Notes: a model not told the origin generated them from the sequence alone. Counted from the stretch's first letter, positions 24,481 through 36,735 are shown. The stretch: DNA of 64,000 nt from Synaphobranchus kaupii (GCA_029718625.1 CM056380.1:12798968-12862967); one strand, 5' to 3'. Numbers and translations: made by a program.

Positions 24481-25825
24481 TAGCTTGATTTGCTTGAGTG
24501 CAGGCGTGTCGTTTAGGATCCAGAATGAGGCGCACAAGTAGGCAGGTTGAAAAGCTTTGCCATATATCTGGCAGGCAGGCCCCTGAAACTGGTCTGTGTC
24601 AAGGCTGATATGATGTGCACAAATAGCATTATCCTCTTAACTTTTAGCCGCGGTTTAGCATTGCAAATGAAGCACCTGCCCATTTGGAGAGGGAGTCAGG
24701 CCACTGCTAATGAAATGCTATGTACAATATGCTAATACCCCTGTGGAGCTACACATCATTACAAAAGAAACATAAGCATTGCCACTTGGACCCCTACACC
24801 CCTCAAACCACCGCTATCAATTCAGGAGAGTGCAGACAAGCACGGGTTCTCCTCCAAATCAAGAGACGTCAAGCTGCAGGCTTCTGTTCACACCACGGTC
24901 CCCAAGCCGAGCCCAAACACACGAGTCGGAGGAAGAGGAAGGCTGTGAGCACCAGGCTCACCAGAAGGGGGTGCTGGTGAGCTATGAGACGCAGTCATTC
25001 CTCCGTCCCTGGGCGACGCTACGCCCAATTCTGCCTCACCCTGTGGGCTTCTGCCCCACCACACCACAGTAATCACTGGCGCAGTCACAGTCGATTCTGG
25101 ACCGTGCCATTGTGAAAGTCCAAACAAAACAAACATTATAATTTAACCCACTGGTCTCAGGCATTATTTACACAAGCAGTGATGCACCTGAAGACCGATG
25201 AACACTTATGAAAACAAGTTCCAAACAGGTCTGGCACTGCCGCTCCCCCCCCCCCCCCCCTCTCTCTCTCTCTTTGAAGTTATTCAACAGCAGGGTTTAG
25301 ACTTATATTGGTATGTTTTACAATGCCCTTTAAACGAACACAAGTACTTTTGTGCACAAAACCAATTAACAAAACAGCGTGCATATATTTCTTCACTTGT
25401 ATCACTACAAAGCACCGTTTAATTAACTTTTCCGAACGTATCACAAACCATACTAATAAAATACATGTGGCCAATGTAGGGATGCCTTTATGGCATTGCA
25501 TGGTGCAAGTTGACTATTCTAACCACCACATTGCATCTGTCTCCTCACTCTGGACATTCATCCAATTTCCACTGCCACACTCTGGTGGAGTCATAAATAC
25601 CACACATCATATATGCATGTGTAGAATAATTGGAGATAATATAATGAATGTAGTGGGGGGGATGAGGAAAGGTGAATGAATGTGGATAGAATGAAATGAT
25701 GGGAATTTGAATGTATAGGAGTAGGAGTGGGTAGAGTCAGGAAAACTAGATAACTATGGGAAGGAATAAAAATATGGTCAGAATAGGAGGGGGCGGGGGG
25801 GGGGGGGGGTGTATACTATGCAGTT
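24481..25825. other. Unique non-coding DNA with homopolymer runs
   Basis: No gene recognised. A C-run followed by (TC)n lies at about 25243-25274 and a G-rich run at about 25790-25811. Confidence 0.5.
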
Positions 25826-26145
25826 TCTCAATATTCTTTTGATATCCTTTTGTATCCAGTCATGATAGCATCAACTGTTTACTTGGGCAAAAGAAAAGAC
25901 TGGGGAGTTTTTTCATTCCACCTGCCCTACTTTTTTGGAATGTGTTGCAGGCATCAAATTCGGAATTAGCGTATATTTACAAAAATCTATAAAAAGTTGA
26001 TAAGGTAAAAATCTTTATATATTTTCTTTGTACTGTTGTCAATTAAATATATGTAAAAGAGATTTATTTTTTTCCACTGCTTTCTGCTTTTATGTGCATT
26101 TTACATACTGTCCCAACCTTTTTGAACTGGGGTTTGTACATAGAA
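25826..26145 (+). mobile_element. Dispersed repeat end, copy A (Tc1-like family, tentative)
   Basis: This shares the order and wording of the repeat at 50590-50912: ATATCCTTTTGTATCCAGTC, CTACTTTTTTGGAATGTGTT, GCAGGCATCAAATTCGGAAT, TCAATTAAATATATGTAAAA and ACATACTGTCCCAACC near the end. The terminal GTCCCAAC...GGAATTGGGGTTT sequence is common in fish genomes as the end of a DNA transposon family. No coding part is visible. Classification is from memory of the family and tentative. Both copies are in the same orientation. Confidence 0.6.
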
Positions 26146-28021
26146 TCCAGCTTATAAGAACCCACTACAGCCGGTGTGTATGTTATAAAATGTGTCCTGC
26201 GCACTGTGGTATGTAATACTTGGGTCTGTAGCATACTTGAGTCAGGGCCCCCATGCGCCACTGGAGCTGGGTGCAAGTCCCAAGACACCCCTGAGTCTTA
26301 GCAATAAAAACCTCTGAATACTGAGTCAGGTAACAAGTCCCAAGACCTCTGAGATTCGCAGAAGCTAGAAAGAAGTCCCAAGACCTCTGAGTTTCAGATA
26401 AACTAGAAACAAATCCCCAGACATCTGAGACAAAGCTGAGGGGGTTGCCAAGCCTGGACTCTGAGATACAGGTGTGCTGCTCAGCACCAAAACCTATACA
26501 TCAGGTTATTTCTGGGCTTTTCATGGTTCCATAGCACCTTACCCCACTCTTACAAACAAAATGTCCTTAACATTCTGGTTACAAGTTTTGAAAATGAATG
26601 TCAGGTAAACTTGTTTTTCTCCCTGCGACAAAACACAATTCCTTCCTGCATTTAATAGAGAATCAATCAATTAAATACTTTTTTTAAAAATCCTCTGAAA
26701 ACATCCTCCAGTTAAGTCTAGAAAGACTGGCCCAACTCTCCAGGGTGTTAAGAGATCTGATCATCTGAACCTTTGACACTGGCAGTTCAGTCATAAATCT
26801 CACTGTGATATCCTTCGTCACACAGAGCCCATTTTACTCTGAAGCAAACTTCAGTCATTCCTCCAAAAATAAAGTTTTAAACAATGAAGAGCATCACATT
26901 TTTCTTTCATTTCGACAGCATTTTTTATATAATGGAATGGAGGTTACAGTATGGTGGAGCATGCCTCATTCCAAAATAACAGAGCTTGCTACCTTTTCAG
27001 AGGTTTCCACAGAAATTAATACAATGACCACAAATTTTCACTCCTTAAAAAAAATCCGCATCTGTACCCACCGACCTCCTCAAAACACACAGATAACTTC
27101 ACACAGCCACACAATAAAGCCCTAAACTTGGGTTATATCGCAATTTTATTATATTATTCCTTATCCTCTGCATTTTTAATTTTCCTGCAGAAAAATGACG
27201 TGGTGGCAACTAAGCTACCAACAATTCAGGGGACTTGAAACGCACACGCACATGCACACACACACACACACACACACTGATTGAAAAAAATATATTATTA
27301 GGGTTTTGAAACTTTTTGCCTGTCAGAGAAAACATTAATAGTAAAATGCATCACAATTTGCATATTCATGAGGAATGAATATTCTTTCAAGGCACTTAAA
27401 TTGATACCCAGGATGCTATTCTTATTAAAAATAGTAATGAGGTTTACACTGCTTGCACATTATCTGAACACTATGGCTTCATATACCAAAATTTGCGTTT
27501 CAAGTCAGCAGTGAACTTCCTGAACCAGGATTTTTTTTTTAAATCCTTTTTTTGTGCAATATAAAAGCCATCCAGAGTGCATCCAAACAGCAAAATTGGG
27601 TTTCTGAGCACCCGTTTCAAACACCATTTCTCTCTCTCGCCAATCATCAAATCTAATGTTTCAAGTGGTGCTTTTCAGACATTACGTTTAACAGTGTAGC
27701 ATACATTCTGCTGAAAGGGGAATAAACAATATCTCAGTACATTTGTGCTGAGACATTTAAGTGGCAAATACTGGAGGATTGTCTCTCCACTGAAAAACTA
27801 CCTCGTGAAAATGGAGCCCTGCTGTTCTGTTGGTTATCCTCTTTTACAGGTTGAGTGCTTTCTGCATCTCTGTGACAGCTTGTCAACTGTGTCAAACAAA
27901 AAGGGCAGTTTTACTTCAGAAACTGAGGCAATGATTTTATTCAAATGCCCTCAAATGTTCAGATTCTTAATTTGCAAGACACATCATTTATGCTGTAACA
28001 TATAGGATGCTGTAGCATAAA
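26146..28021. other. Mostly unique DNA with minor tandem repeats
   Basis: About 26270-26430 holds four imperfect copies of AAGTCCCAAGACCTCTGAG at 40-60-bp spacing. A (CA)n run lies at about 27241-27277. A 106-residue open frame at 26805-27125 does not resemble any protein I know. Confidence 0.5.
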
Positions 28022-29315
28022 GGGCTCTATCTTGGCGATATTAGCGCTTTGTCTAAACGCATGGCGTAAAGTGCATTTAGGGCGTGTCCAAGTCCACTTT
28101 GCTTGTTTTACGGCGTGTTTTTTGAGCGTTAAGCATGGAGCAACGTGCAAATGGGCGGAACCTAGTCTCTTCATTAATTATAGGCGTGTCTTGGGGGCGT
28201 AACATGCAATAAACCAATCAAAAACCAATCATATTCCATTCCCTTTAAAAGCCTGCTTTTCCACCTTGGCAGATTGCTTATATGATGGCGAAACAAACAT
28301 GCTCGTACATGTGTAGTGCGAGCAAGGAATAGGCTATATGGATCAATTGTATGATCCATATTAGTCGGACTAACAATTATGACGTGTTTTGATATACACA
28401 ATAATAATCTTTAACATTAGGGTTTAACACCAGTATGGATTCCCGGTAATTCCCGACAGTGCTGTTATTTTAGAAAATATGTGCGGTTAAATTTCGTTAG
28501 AAGCACCTGCAACAGCTGAGAATAAGCTACCAGAATATGGCTTCTGTCTCACCTTAGAAATTGCCAAATTAGCCTGCTTGTTTAACAAATTTTGTTTGAT
28601 TATACAATGAAGCATTGTCAAACATCAATTCCATGAGGCTGTTCTCATGGAGTTCGCAAAGTTCAAGCTTCATCCGAAGTTCATTACGTGCATTCTAGGC
28701 AATTGATTAATAACATAAATACCGTTATTTTGCCTTAATGATGACACTAAATACACTAAAGCTGTCAGGTTGGGAACCTATAGGTTCATGCATATTTTCC
28801 CTTGTTTTATAATGTCCTGCTTATGAAAATGTGACCAACCTGTTTTACTGGTAGCTCAATGCTTTAAAACAAGTCCACTTTCCCAGGAAGACCATGAAAA
28901 GTGTGATTTACAGCAGGGGAAACAGACATGCTCCTGCATGAAGTTAAACTGCACATGCAGAGAATGGCATTACAATTAATTGTGAATTGTGTAATGCGCT
29001 GCAAATGTCTAGCATTTCTAATTAGAGTCTTAGTTCTCTTTAAAATGGTTTTGTTCAGTTATGGAATAGCAGGTGAAACTAGCAGGGTTTTAATAAGCTG
29101 AGAGTATGAAAGCCTGGTCACTGTAATTAAAAAAATATGAAGGACGAAGAATAAGGTTAAAATGGTGACATTTAAATTAATCTCCATTTTTTAACCGTAG
29201 GCTATATTGCAGTGCACAAGTTTTCCATTGAATGACAATTCGCACATTAGGCTTGATATAGTAGGTGTACAGAAAAGTTTTTAATGGATAGCCATTGTCC
29301 CGTAACAGAAGATTG
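28022..29315 (-). mobile_element. Truncated inverted copy of the GGGCCC-end transposon
   Basis: This begins GGGCTCTATCTTGGCGAT and runs collinearly with the reverse complement of about 24372-22975. Shared landmarks include GGCGTGTCCAAGTCCACTTT, CTAGTCTCTTCATTAATTAT, CCCTTTAAAAGCCTGCTTTT, ATGGATCAAT and TGGATAGCCATTGTCCCGT. Homology stops at about 29315, so the roughly 560 bp corresponding to 22418-22975, including the other terminus, are missing. Divergence looks moderate (substitutions and small indels throughout), so the copies are old. Confidence 0.8.
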
Positions 29316-29510
29316 TCCCCCCCCGGAAGATAACAGGAACTATTGGCAAACATAGGCTAAGTCACAGCTTGATCCAGGATAACTGCGAATAGTTTACATG
29401 TAACCTTACACGTACCATCCAAGCAGCAACAACACACCGCCATATTTGAAGCTTTTTTTCCCAGTGGCTAAAGAGTGAACTGCAATGCCTGGTGGCAAAA
29501 ATAACTTGAA
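29316..29510. other. Short unassigned stretch
   Basis: A C-run and unique sequence between the truncated transposon copy and the LTR-like element. Confidence 0.4.
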
Positions 29511-29515
29511 ACCTG

Positions 29516-30911
29516 TGTCACGAACCTGAAAACGGGCTGAACCCAAATGCAACGACAAGTAGGCAGAGGTACAAAAAACAGATAATTTATTTGTACTTGG
29601 GGCAGTCCCAAGCAGTACACAACAATACAAAACAATAATTTCCCCGGATCTTCTCCGGGACATCACACTTGCTCCAAGCTGGAGCTGGACTTTGACAGGA
29701 AGCTCCAAGCCGGAGCTGGACTGGATCGGAACACAGACTGGAACACCTGGAAATGTTCCAAACCGGAACTGGACTTTAGGAGTCGGTCAGGAATTACCCC
29801 AAACCGGGACTGGACTCTGGACTCAGACAGAACATCTGGAAATGTTCCAAACCGGAACTGGACTTCACGGAACACCTGGAAATGTTCCAAACCGGAACTG
29901 GACTTGGCGGATCTGGACAGACTGGACAAACAAGACAAGCAGACGGAGCGCTAGGCATCCAATAATTTATGCTTCTAACTAAACTCCTGAAGCGAGGGAG
30001 GACATATAATACAAACAATCGGGTTATGATTAATAATGAAGGTTTTTGAAGTGGGAGAGACTGTAATGTTATTGGTAACGAATAACCGGGTTGTAGAAGC
30101 AGAGGAGGGGCAGCAGCAGAAACGGCAGGGCAGGACAGTGCAGCGGACCTCGGGTCAGCCCAGATGTGGCAGCAGGACAACAGCAGCAGGCGCAACTGTA
30201 ACCGTAGCACTGGCAGTGGCAACGGCCGGACGCAGGAACAGCTGTAGAGTGGGAGAGCAGAGTGCCCCGCTGCGGGCACAACGTCAGGTGGAAAGCGGGG
30301 GTACCGCAACACAAACAGGGAGTCGAACAACGACTGCAGGCTGGCAGACTTCAAACAAAGAAGAGGTTACTCAGACAGGTTATTGCACGGCAGGTATAGT
30401 CGCACAAACAGGACAGGATAAAGGGTTGTAGTTTGGCTGAGTGCCCTAAGCACCAAACGGAACCAAACACAGGAATCACGGTTTAACACGCCGGCAGGGT
30501 GAACTAACACCAATACGGAACTGAACTGTGCATCAAGACTAAGACAAGGAATTTACTAGACCAGAGGTTTCTATAACAACGATAACGAACAACAACGATA
30601 ACGAACAACAACGTTAACGAACTGGCCGTGAACAGATGAGAGGGTGAGTTAAATATGGAGTGTAATTGATACCAATTTAGAAAAGCGTGCGAATGTGTGT
30701 GTTTAATTGAACAGAGCGGAGTGTGCGGAATGTATGCAAAATGGGAAGAGTGGATAGGCTGAGATAGAAGTGGTGTAATAGAGTGGAACAAACGGAGGGA
30801 ACACACCCAGCCTGCAAAACGGGGGGAAAACACGGACAATGGAAGTCAAACATGACACGGAGGGATAAGGGAAAACACGGAAACCGGACTGGATGGGAAC
30901 GGAACGTTACA
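29516..30911. mobile_element. Solo-LTR-like element with TG...CA ends and 5-bp TSD
   Basis: The element starts TGTCACGAAC and ends AACGTTACA. It thus has the TG...CA form of a long terminal repeat with a short inverted terminus (TGTNACG). ACCTG flanks both sides (29511-29515 and 30912-30916), a 5-bp target duplication as made by retroviral-type integrases. Inside, at about 29740-29930, the phrase CTGGAAATGTTCCAAACCGG is repeated three times. TTTATT near 29585 would be an AATAAA signal on the minus strand, suggesting minus orientation. No gag or pol frame is present. Ty3/gypsy-type is my best guess; a non-autonomous LTR element is the alternative. Confidence 0.65.
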
Positions 30912-31079
30912 ACCTGTCCCCGTAAGTCAATGGAGAAAGCCCAAAAATAGGCCAATGTTCTCTGTGGAAATATAAAATCTAATAATTTTTTACACAAGAG
31001 TTGATGGTTTAACTGGTTAATGCCATCCCGTCTAATGTCTCCCCTGGGTCTGATTTTTTTAAATAATCGCACCAATATT

Positions 31080-31751
31080 CCTAAATTATGGTTGAAATCT
31101 GCCATTGTGAGACCAAAAAAAGCCATTTAGACAGCTCTGTGCTCAGTAATTTCAGGCCCATATCCAATATCCCTTTTTTAAGTACAATCCTTGAAAAAAA
31201 TAGTTTTTAGACAACTGAATCAATTCCTGATTACATACAACACCCTTGAGAAATACCAATCAGGCTTCCTATCTAACCATAGCAGAGACTGCCCTGGTAA
31301 AGGTTGTAAATGACCTGCGGGTAACCTTTGACAGTGGTGATGTTGCTGTTCTAGTTTTACTGGACTTGAGTGCCGCATTTTATACAGTGGATCACAACAT
31401 TGTAATGCACCGTTTGGAACATTAGGTGGGTCTTTCGGGACCAGTACTAGAGTGGTTTAAATCTTACCTTACTGGGAGAGGATTTGTTGTTGCACTAGGA
31501 GACGCTGTGTCTGACACAGTTACTATTACATGTGGGGTCCCTCAAGGATCTATTCTTGAGCCTTTACTGTTCTCTTTGTATATGCTACCACTAGGTAACA
31601 TCATTAGAAAGCATAGTGTCAATTAACACAGCTATGCTGATGACACACAATTGTACATTTCTGTGTTCCCTCGTGATACACGTCCACTCAGCTCACTGGA
31701 GAAGTGTCTGAAAGATATAAAAATGTGGATGTCCCAGAATTTTCTCCAGTT
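31080..31751 (+). mobile_element. L2-type LINE reverse-transcriptase relic
   Basis: Across several frames the plus strand reads NFRPISNIPFL near 31150, LDLSAAFYTVDH at about 31360-31400, [13 protein letters not shown] at about 31445-31483, [13 protein letters not shown] at 31534-31572 and SYADDTQLYI at about 31630-31659. The stretch ends in WMSQNFLQL near 31750. This order matches the reverse transcriptase of fish L2/Maui-type LINEs. The YADD catalytic pair is kept, but an in-frame stop precedes it (31624-31626). Glycine of the LGPLLF block is glutamate, the D after SAAF is tyrosine, and there are several frameshifts. It is inactive. It ends abruptly where Tc1 sequence begins. Confidence 0.85.
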
Positions 31752-32618
31752 GAAACATAACGATGGTCATTACGGCCAAACAGTTCAATTTCTGTTTCAT
31801 CAAACCAGAGGACATTTCTCCAAAATGTAAGATCTTTGTCCCCATGTGCAGTTGCAAACTGTAGTCTGGCTTTTTATGGCGGTTTTGTAGTAGTAGCTTC
31901 TTCCTTGCTGAGCAGCCTTTCAGGTTATGTCGATATAGGACTAGTTTTACTGTGGATATAGATACTTTTGTACCTGTTCCCTTTGCTGTTGTTCTGGGAA
32001 TCTTTTCACACCAAAGAACGTTCATCTCTAGGAGACAGAATGCGTCTCCGTCCTGAGCAGTATGACGACTGCGTGGACCCATGGTGTTTATACTTGTGTA
32101 CTATTGTTTGTACAGATGAACGTGGTACCTTCAGGCATTTGGAAATTGCTCCCAAGGATGAATCAGACTTGTGGAGGTCCACAATTTTCTTTGAGGTCTT
32201 TTTTTGAGGGCTGATTTCTTTTGACTTTGCCATGATGTCAAGCAAAGAGGCACTGAGTTTGAAGGTAGGCCTTAAAATACATCCATAGGTACACCTCCAA
32301 TTGACTCAAATAATGTCAATTATCCTATCAGAAGTTTCCAAAGCCATGACATAATCTTCTGGAATTTTCCAAGCTGTTTAAAGGCACAGTCAACTTAGTG
32401 TATGTAAACCTCTGACCCACAGGAATTGTGATAGTGAATTAAAAGTGAAATAATCTGTCTGTAAACAATTGTTGGACAAATGACTTGTGTCATGCACAAA
32501 GTAGATGCCCTAACTGACCTGCCAACACTATAGTTTGCTAACATGAAATCTGTGGAGTGGTTAAAAATTAGTTTTAATGACTTCAACCTAAGTGTATGTA
32601 AACTTCCGACTTCAATTG
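31752..32618 (-). mobile_element. Sleeping Beauty-type Tc1 transposase relic, 3'-truncated
   Basis: On the minus strand the element starts at 32618 next to TA, with TTGAAGTCGGAAGTTTACAT and then ACACTTAGGTTGAAGTCATT. A second direct-repeat motif, GAGGTTTACATACACTAAGT, lies near 32396-32418. This is the paired IR/DR layout of salmonid-type Tc1 elements. The transposase begins at 32233 with MAKSKEIS, continues with the paired-like DNA-binding domain (SLGAISKCLKVPRSSVQTI, GRRRILSPRDE) and reaches the first catalytic block FDETEIELFG near 31790. Frameshifts break it after about residue 75. The sequence stops near 31752, so the second and third catalytic residues and the right end are missing. Confidence 0.9.
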
Positions 32619-34429
32619 TATATTAATATTGCCTACCTATCCACATTTTCTTGAAAATATATTTGGTGGGTGTGTAGTGGATACATTCCTCTGTGATATG
32701 TTGTGGTTATTTGAAGTTTTTAGAATCCCTTGACCATCACTTTAAGAATAATATTAATAATAATGTTTTTAATAATGTGTGGTAGCCTATGTCTCATAAT
32801 ACAGACTATGGATAGCTGCTACGTTATGATAGAAACGTGCTTTGTCTGATCTGTTGTAGTTGCTTCAATGACCTTCGGTATGCACTTATTGTACATCGCT
32901 TTGGACAAAAGCCTCTTCCAAATTAATGTAATGATATCTATCTTGGCTATTGTTCACAATTGCAACCAATGAAAATACAGACCGCTCTGTAGATGCTCTA
33001 TAATAAAAAAAAAAGAACTGGAGATGACAATTTTAGGAATTCATATTGTATTGACAATATGAACAAAGGCTCTGTCTGATATTAAAATACAGTGCATTTA
33101 TTTGGGTGGCATGTTACAAGCCTTTCATCAAGGTCTGATAAAACAAGGGTTTACAAATCTCTTAATACAGACCCCTTAATACAGTCAGGACAAGGTCAAT
33201 ACTCATTAACTATCAGTCAACATAGTAAATGTGTAAAAAAATAACAGGTGCCATTACCTTTCGAATTTCACCTGACTACAAGAGCACATGCTCTCATTTA
33301 ATATTATGCTGTTATGCTGGAGCAGGTCTTCACAAACGGAGGGTGATTCACAATCTCTAAATAATATCCTTATTGCTGGATCTAGTTTTAACTCTAGTTT
33401 CAAGGACAAATGTGTCTCGAGTCCTGACCTGATCAGTCGAGCGATAAGTTCCCTGTAACTACAATTATGGTGATGCTATTTGTTAAACAATCAATCTACT
33501 GAATTTGGCCAATTTTGTGTTATGTGTGTATACAAGATGGTTAGAGAAAAATGTTTAGGGTACAGCTTGATGTGCCAAATTGGTAGCCAATGCTACTTTG
33601 CTAGTTAACACGCTAACAAGTAATAATTCAATGCATTGCTTCAGACTACACACAGCTATTTTGACATGTCCTACAAGCATTCTGAGGATTTCATAGATAT
33701 GTCATATGTCCGATGGGTAACTTCATTAAAATGCAAAGTTATCAAGTTTTAAAAGCCTGTTTTGTTTTTTTTTTTGCATGGAAGAGTAGCTCTCAACTGA
33801 AGACAAAGAGAATAAAAGTGTGAGAGGAAAAGAAACTGAAAAAATCCACAAAATCCCCAATATACTGTTGCCATTTTGCCAATTCCACACTTGTAGTGCT
33901 ACTATTCACTTGTCAAAATTCAGGACATTTCTGATTGTGGAGTAGGATTTCGGCTTCTGAAGCGTCTGTGTGCGCCAATGAACCTTGTTTTGTTTACAGC
34001 TTTAATGCTAATTCAGAACCTGCTAGGTGACAGAGCGGTTACCCTGCGAGAATGGAGAACAAAGTAATAATTAGCATATGTTTATTTGATAAGGTAACTT
34101 TGGTAAGTCTAATGAGAAAAGCATTTTTTGTTTACCTTAACAACTGTGAAAATATTTCCAAAATTGACATGTGTACCAATGTGCATCCAAAACACTTTCC
34201 AGCTATTATGAATTATTAAAGCAGAATTGAATAATGCATCTGAATGTACACAGACTCCAAAGCAAGAGCTGCACTGTGGCCAGGAAGCTGAACCTCTGCC
34301 GTCTTTTGTATGTTTTTGCCAGTGAAACCTAATTAGGGAGGGACTCACCTGCTTTTTTTCTGACAGTACAGGCCTCCTGAGATGCCTCAAATGTAATGAG
34401 TGATCTGTGATGCATCAGTGAGTGGGGTG
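32619..34429. other. Unique DNA with an L2/SINE 3' tail
   Basis: About 32880-32935 reads GCACTTATTGTACATCGCTT, TGGACAAAAGCC and AATTAATGTAATG, a plus-strand L2/SINE-type 3' tail. It could belong to the LINE at 31080-31751. The rest is unique and AT-rich with no gene recognised. Confidence 0.5.
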
Positions 34430-36300
34430 ACCAGACACCTCGATTAAATCGGGAAGGTCCCGATTTATGAGCATTTGTCCCGCAGGGCCGCGTCCCAACA
34501 AAGGTACAGTCTGGACACAGTATGTCCCGATGATTAGAGGTGATTGTACCTTGCCAAAATGTCTTGTTGCGTAGCCTACAAACAACTGATAGTATTTTCC
34601 AGCACAAACTGGTATTTTTGAAGGGTGCTCTAAAAGAACGTTGGAAATCAAGTAAAAAAAACTACAAGCGGCGCATGGCTATGATGATAATAAGTACTGC
34701 GGCTAATAAGCGCTTTTATGGGGGAATTTTAAATGAAGTCTGTGAGAGAGGGAAGAAGAGTGTGGAGAGGAGAGGAGAAGAAATGCAGGGGCAGGAGGAC
34801 CTGCAAAAAGGCCAAAAAAAGGTGAATGGGAAATGCGAAAAACAACACAGCTGGATCCGTGCTTCTTACGAGCCCAACATTAAGGCTTTCTGTAAAAATA
34901 CGCACATCACTTTTAGGGGTGCTGAGTTAGGGTGAGATCATGGAGAATAGAACCCGCACAAACATCTGAAAAACACCAGTTTATTGACAACGTTTCGAGC
35001 ACAAGGCCCTTTTGACCCTGTGCTCGAAACGTTGTCAATAAACTGATGTTTTTCGGGGCATACAAGTGTGCGGGTTTTATTCTATATCCCACGGTGAGAC
35101 GGACGTGAAACATCATGCTAGCGGAAAACAGGACATGGCTACCAGCAGGAATTTCAAATCAAATACACAATACGCTCTCTGCGCTTTTTCACGAGCAGGA
35201 TGAGGCTTTTAATGATCAAGTTGCTGCTGCTGAGCTCACGGAAGTGAGTTTTTTTTTCATTTTGTTTTGCTCACATATGGGAAGGAAGAAATTGCATGGA
35301 ACGTCAGCCATAAAAGGAGGGATGAAGTACACCAGTAGCCTCCTAGTATACTGCACAGAGTCAATATATTCGGTACAGTTTTCAATTTATCCGAGCAAGC
35401 ACACAAAACATCAATAGACAGACATTTGCAATTAAAAACAAAATAAATATCAACAATGATTCTTCTTGTGCGGAGACCAACAGCAAGGGTGAATCATCTG
35501 CCAATAGAAAGCAGAGCGTTGAGCGGCAGGATGGATGTCATCCAAGATTTGACCAAAGCATTTTTGAGCGCCGACATCCTACAATAAAAACTGGACGAAA
35601 CCCCAAATGATGTGGATTCTTGTAACCAATGGGGACACGATCCCCTCTGCACAACAGCCGAAGCAGAAGTGCATGCCCCAGGATGCCGACGAACAAAAAT
35701 ATGCGGTCAGCCGACTTGACCGGTTCCCGTTATGTCCATGGTCACAGATGAGCAAACAGATGGCACAGAATCATGTTTGGCACGTTTTATTTTTATTACT
35801 TTTTTTTATTATTTGTTTGCTGAAATGGGATGCCACTCATGGGAGCTTCTAAGGGAGCAGAAAGCTGTACAAAACAGAGCTTCTAAGGGAATCCAGTAAC
35901 ATAGCCAGGTTCAGGCCTATGGTTGAAGCTCCCGCTGGTAAGCCATGCAGAACGAGATGGGGCAGTTGGTTGTTCTACTGTACCAATCCCACGACATCCG
36001 TTTCTATTCCAGATTTCGGGACCGGGAGATGGACAAACTCCCAAAGTACCGCTACGCCGGCAGAGCTCAGGGTGACGTTATGTGAAAAGTGTTTAGGGGC
36101 ATGGCAGCACATCAATGGCAGAACTTCGCCGAAGCCTTGTTGAAATGATCCACCGGTTTGAGAATGCAGAATACATGACACAATGTACCACAGGACTGAA
36201 CAACTAAAATTGATACCTAACGCTCCACAGACATGCAATGCATTGGAAATGATCAACGACCAAAACAATTGTCAAGAACATTCAGAGAAGCACCAGATAT
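34430..36300 (+). mobile_element. Decayed hAT-type transposase, interrupted by a hairpin
   Basis: Fragments in changing plus-strand frames fit the order of a hAT transposase. IKAFCKNTHITFRGAELG (about 34880-34931) followed, after an insertion, by VKHHASGKQ (about 35106-35132) resembles a BED-type zinc finger. VAAAELTE lies near 35228-35250. DLTKAFLSADI at about 35549-35581 is followed by NGDTIPSAQQ. VTDEQTDGTESC (about 35742-35777) matches the conserved TDETTD block, and KPCRTRWGSWL lies near 35941-35975. Stops and frameshifts occur throughout. The GGGTGACCAGACACC stretch near 34428 may be the 5' end; no matching 3' end was found. The assignment rests on motif order only. Confidence 0.6.
34944..35083. 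repeat. Long near-perfect hairpin
   Basis: The left arm (34944-35005) runs from AGAATAGAACCCGCAC through CAGTTTATTGACAACGTTTC to GAGCACAAGG. The right arm (35016-35083) is its reverse complement, with CCTGTGCTCGAAACGTTGTC and GTGCGGGTTTTATTCT. The loop is about 10 bp. The arms differ by a few substitutions and a short length difference. It splits the BED-finger-like part of the surrounding hAT relic. ACAACGTTTCGAGC-type motifs followed by AATAAA are seen at the ends of some dispersed repeats, so this may be two inverted element ends. Confidence 0.85.
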
Positions 36301-36563
36301 AATGACAACAAATTACAACACCTATCAACTCAAAAAGAAATAGTCTTCCTTTCAGCCATCACAACTTCTTGAGACTTAAGGGTTTTGACCCCAAGCTCTC
36401 TAGACGCAATTCCAGGATTTTACATAACTGATTTTTGACAAAACTCCAAACTACGAATCATTTTCAGAAGGAAACAACACCGGAATGTCACTGGGGTTAA
36501 AACATCTTCCCAAATATTGCACAGAAAATAAAGCGATACTGGTCAGTTCCAACTAATTTCGTT

Positions 36564-36735
36564 AAATTTCACCAAGCGCATCGCCAAGCAACGACAGGAT
36601 ACTGTCAAATTTCACCAAGCGCATCGCCAAGCAACGACAGGATACTGTCAAATTTCACCAAGCGCATCGCCAAGCAACGACAGGATACTGTCAAATTTCA
36701 CCAAGCGCATCGCCAAGCAACGACAGGAAACTGTT
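36564..36735. repeat. 43-bp tandem repeat, 4 units
   Basis: Four nearly identical units start at 36564, 36607, 36650 and 36693. Each contains AAATTTCACCAAGCGCATCG and CCAAGCAACGACAGGATACT. The last unit ends with GGAAACTGTT in place of GGATACTGTC. Confidence 0.95.
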
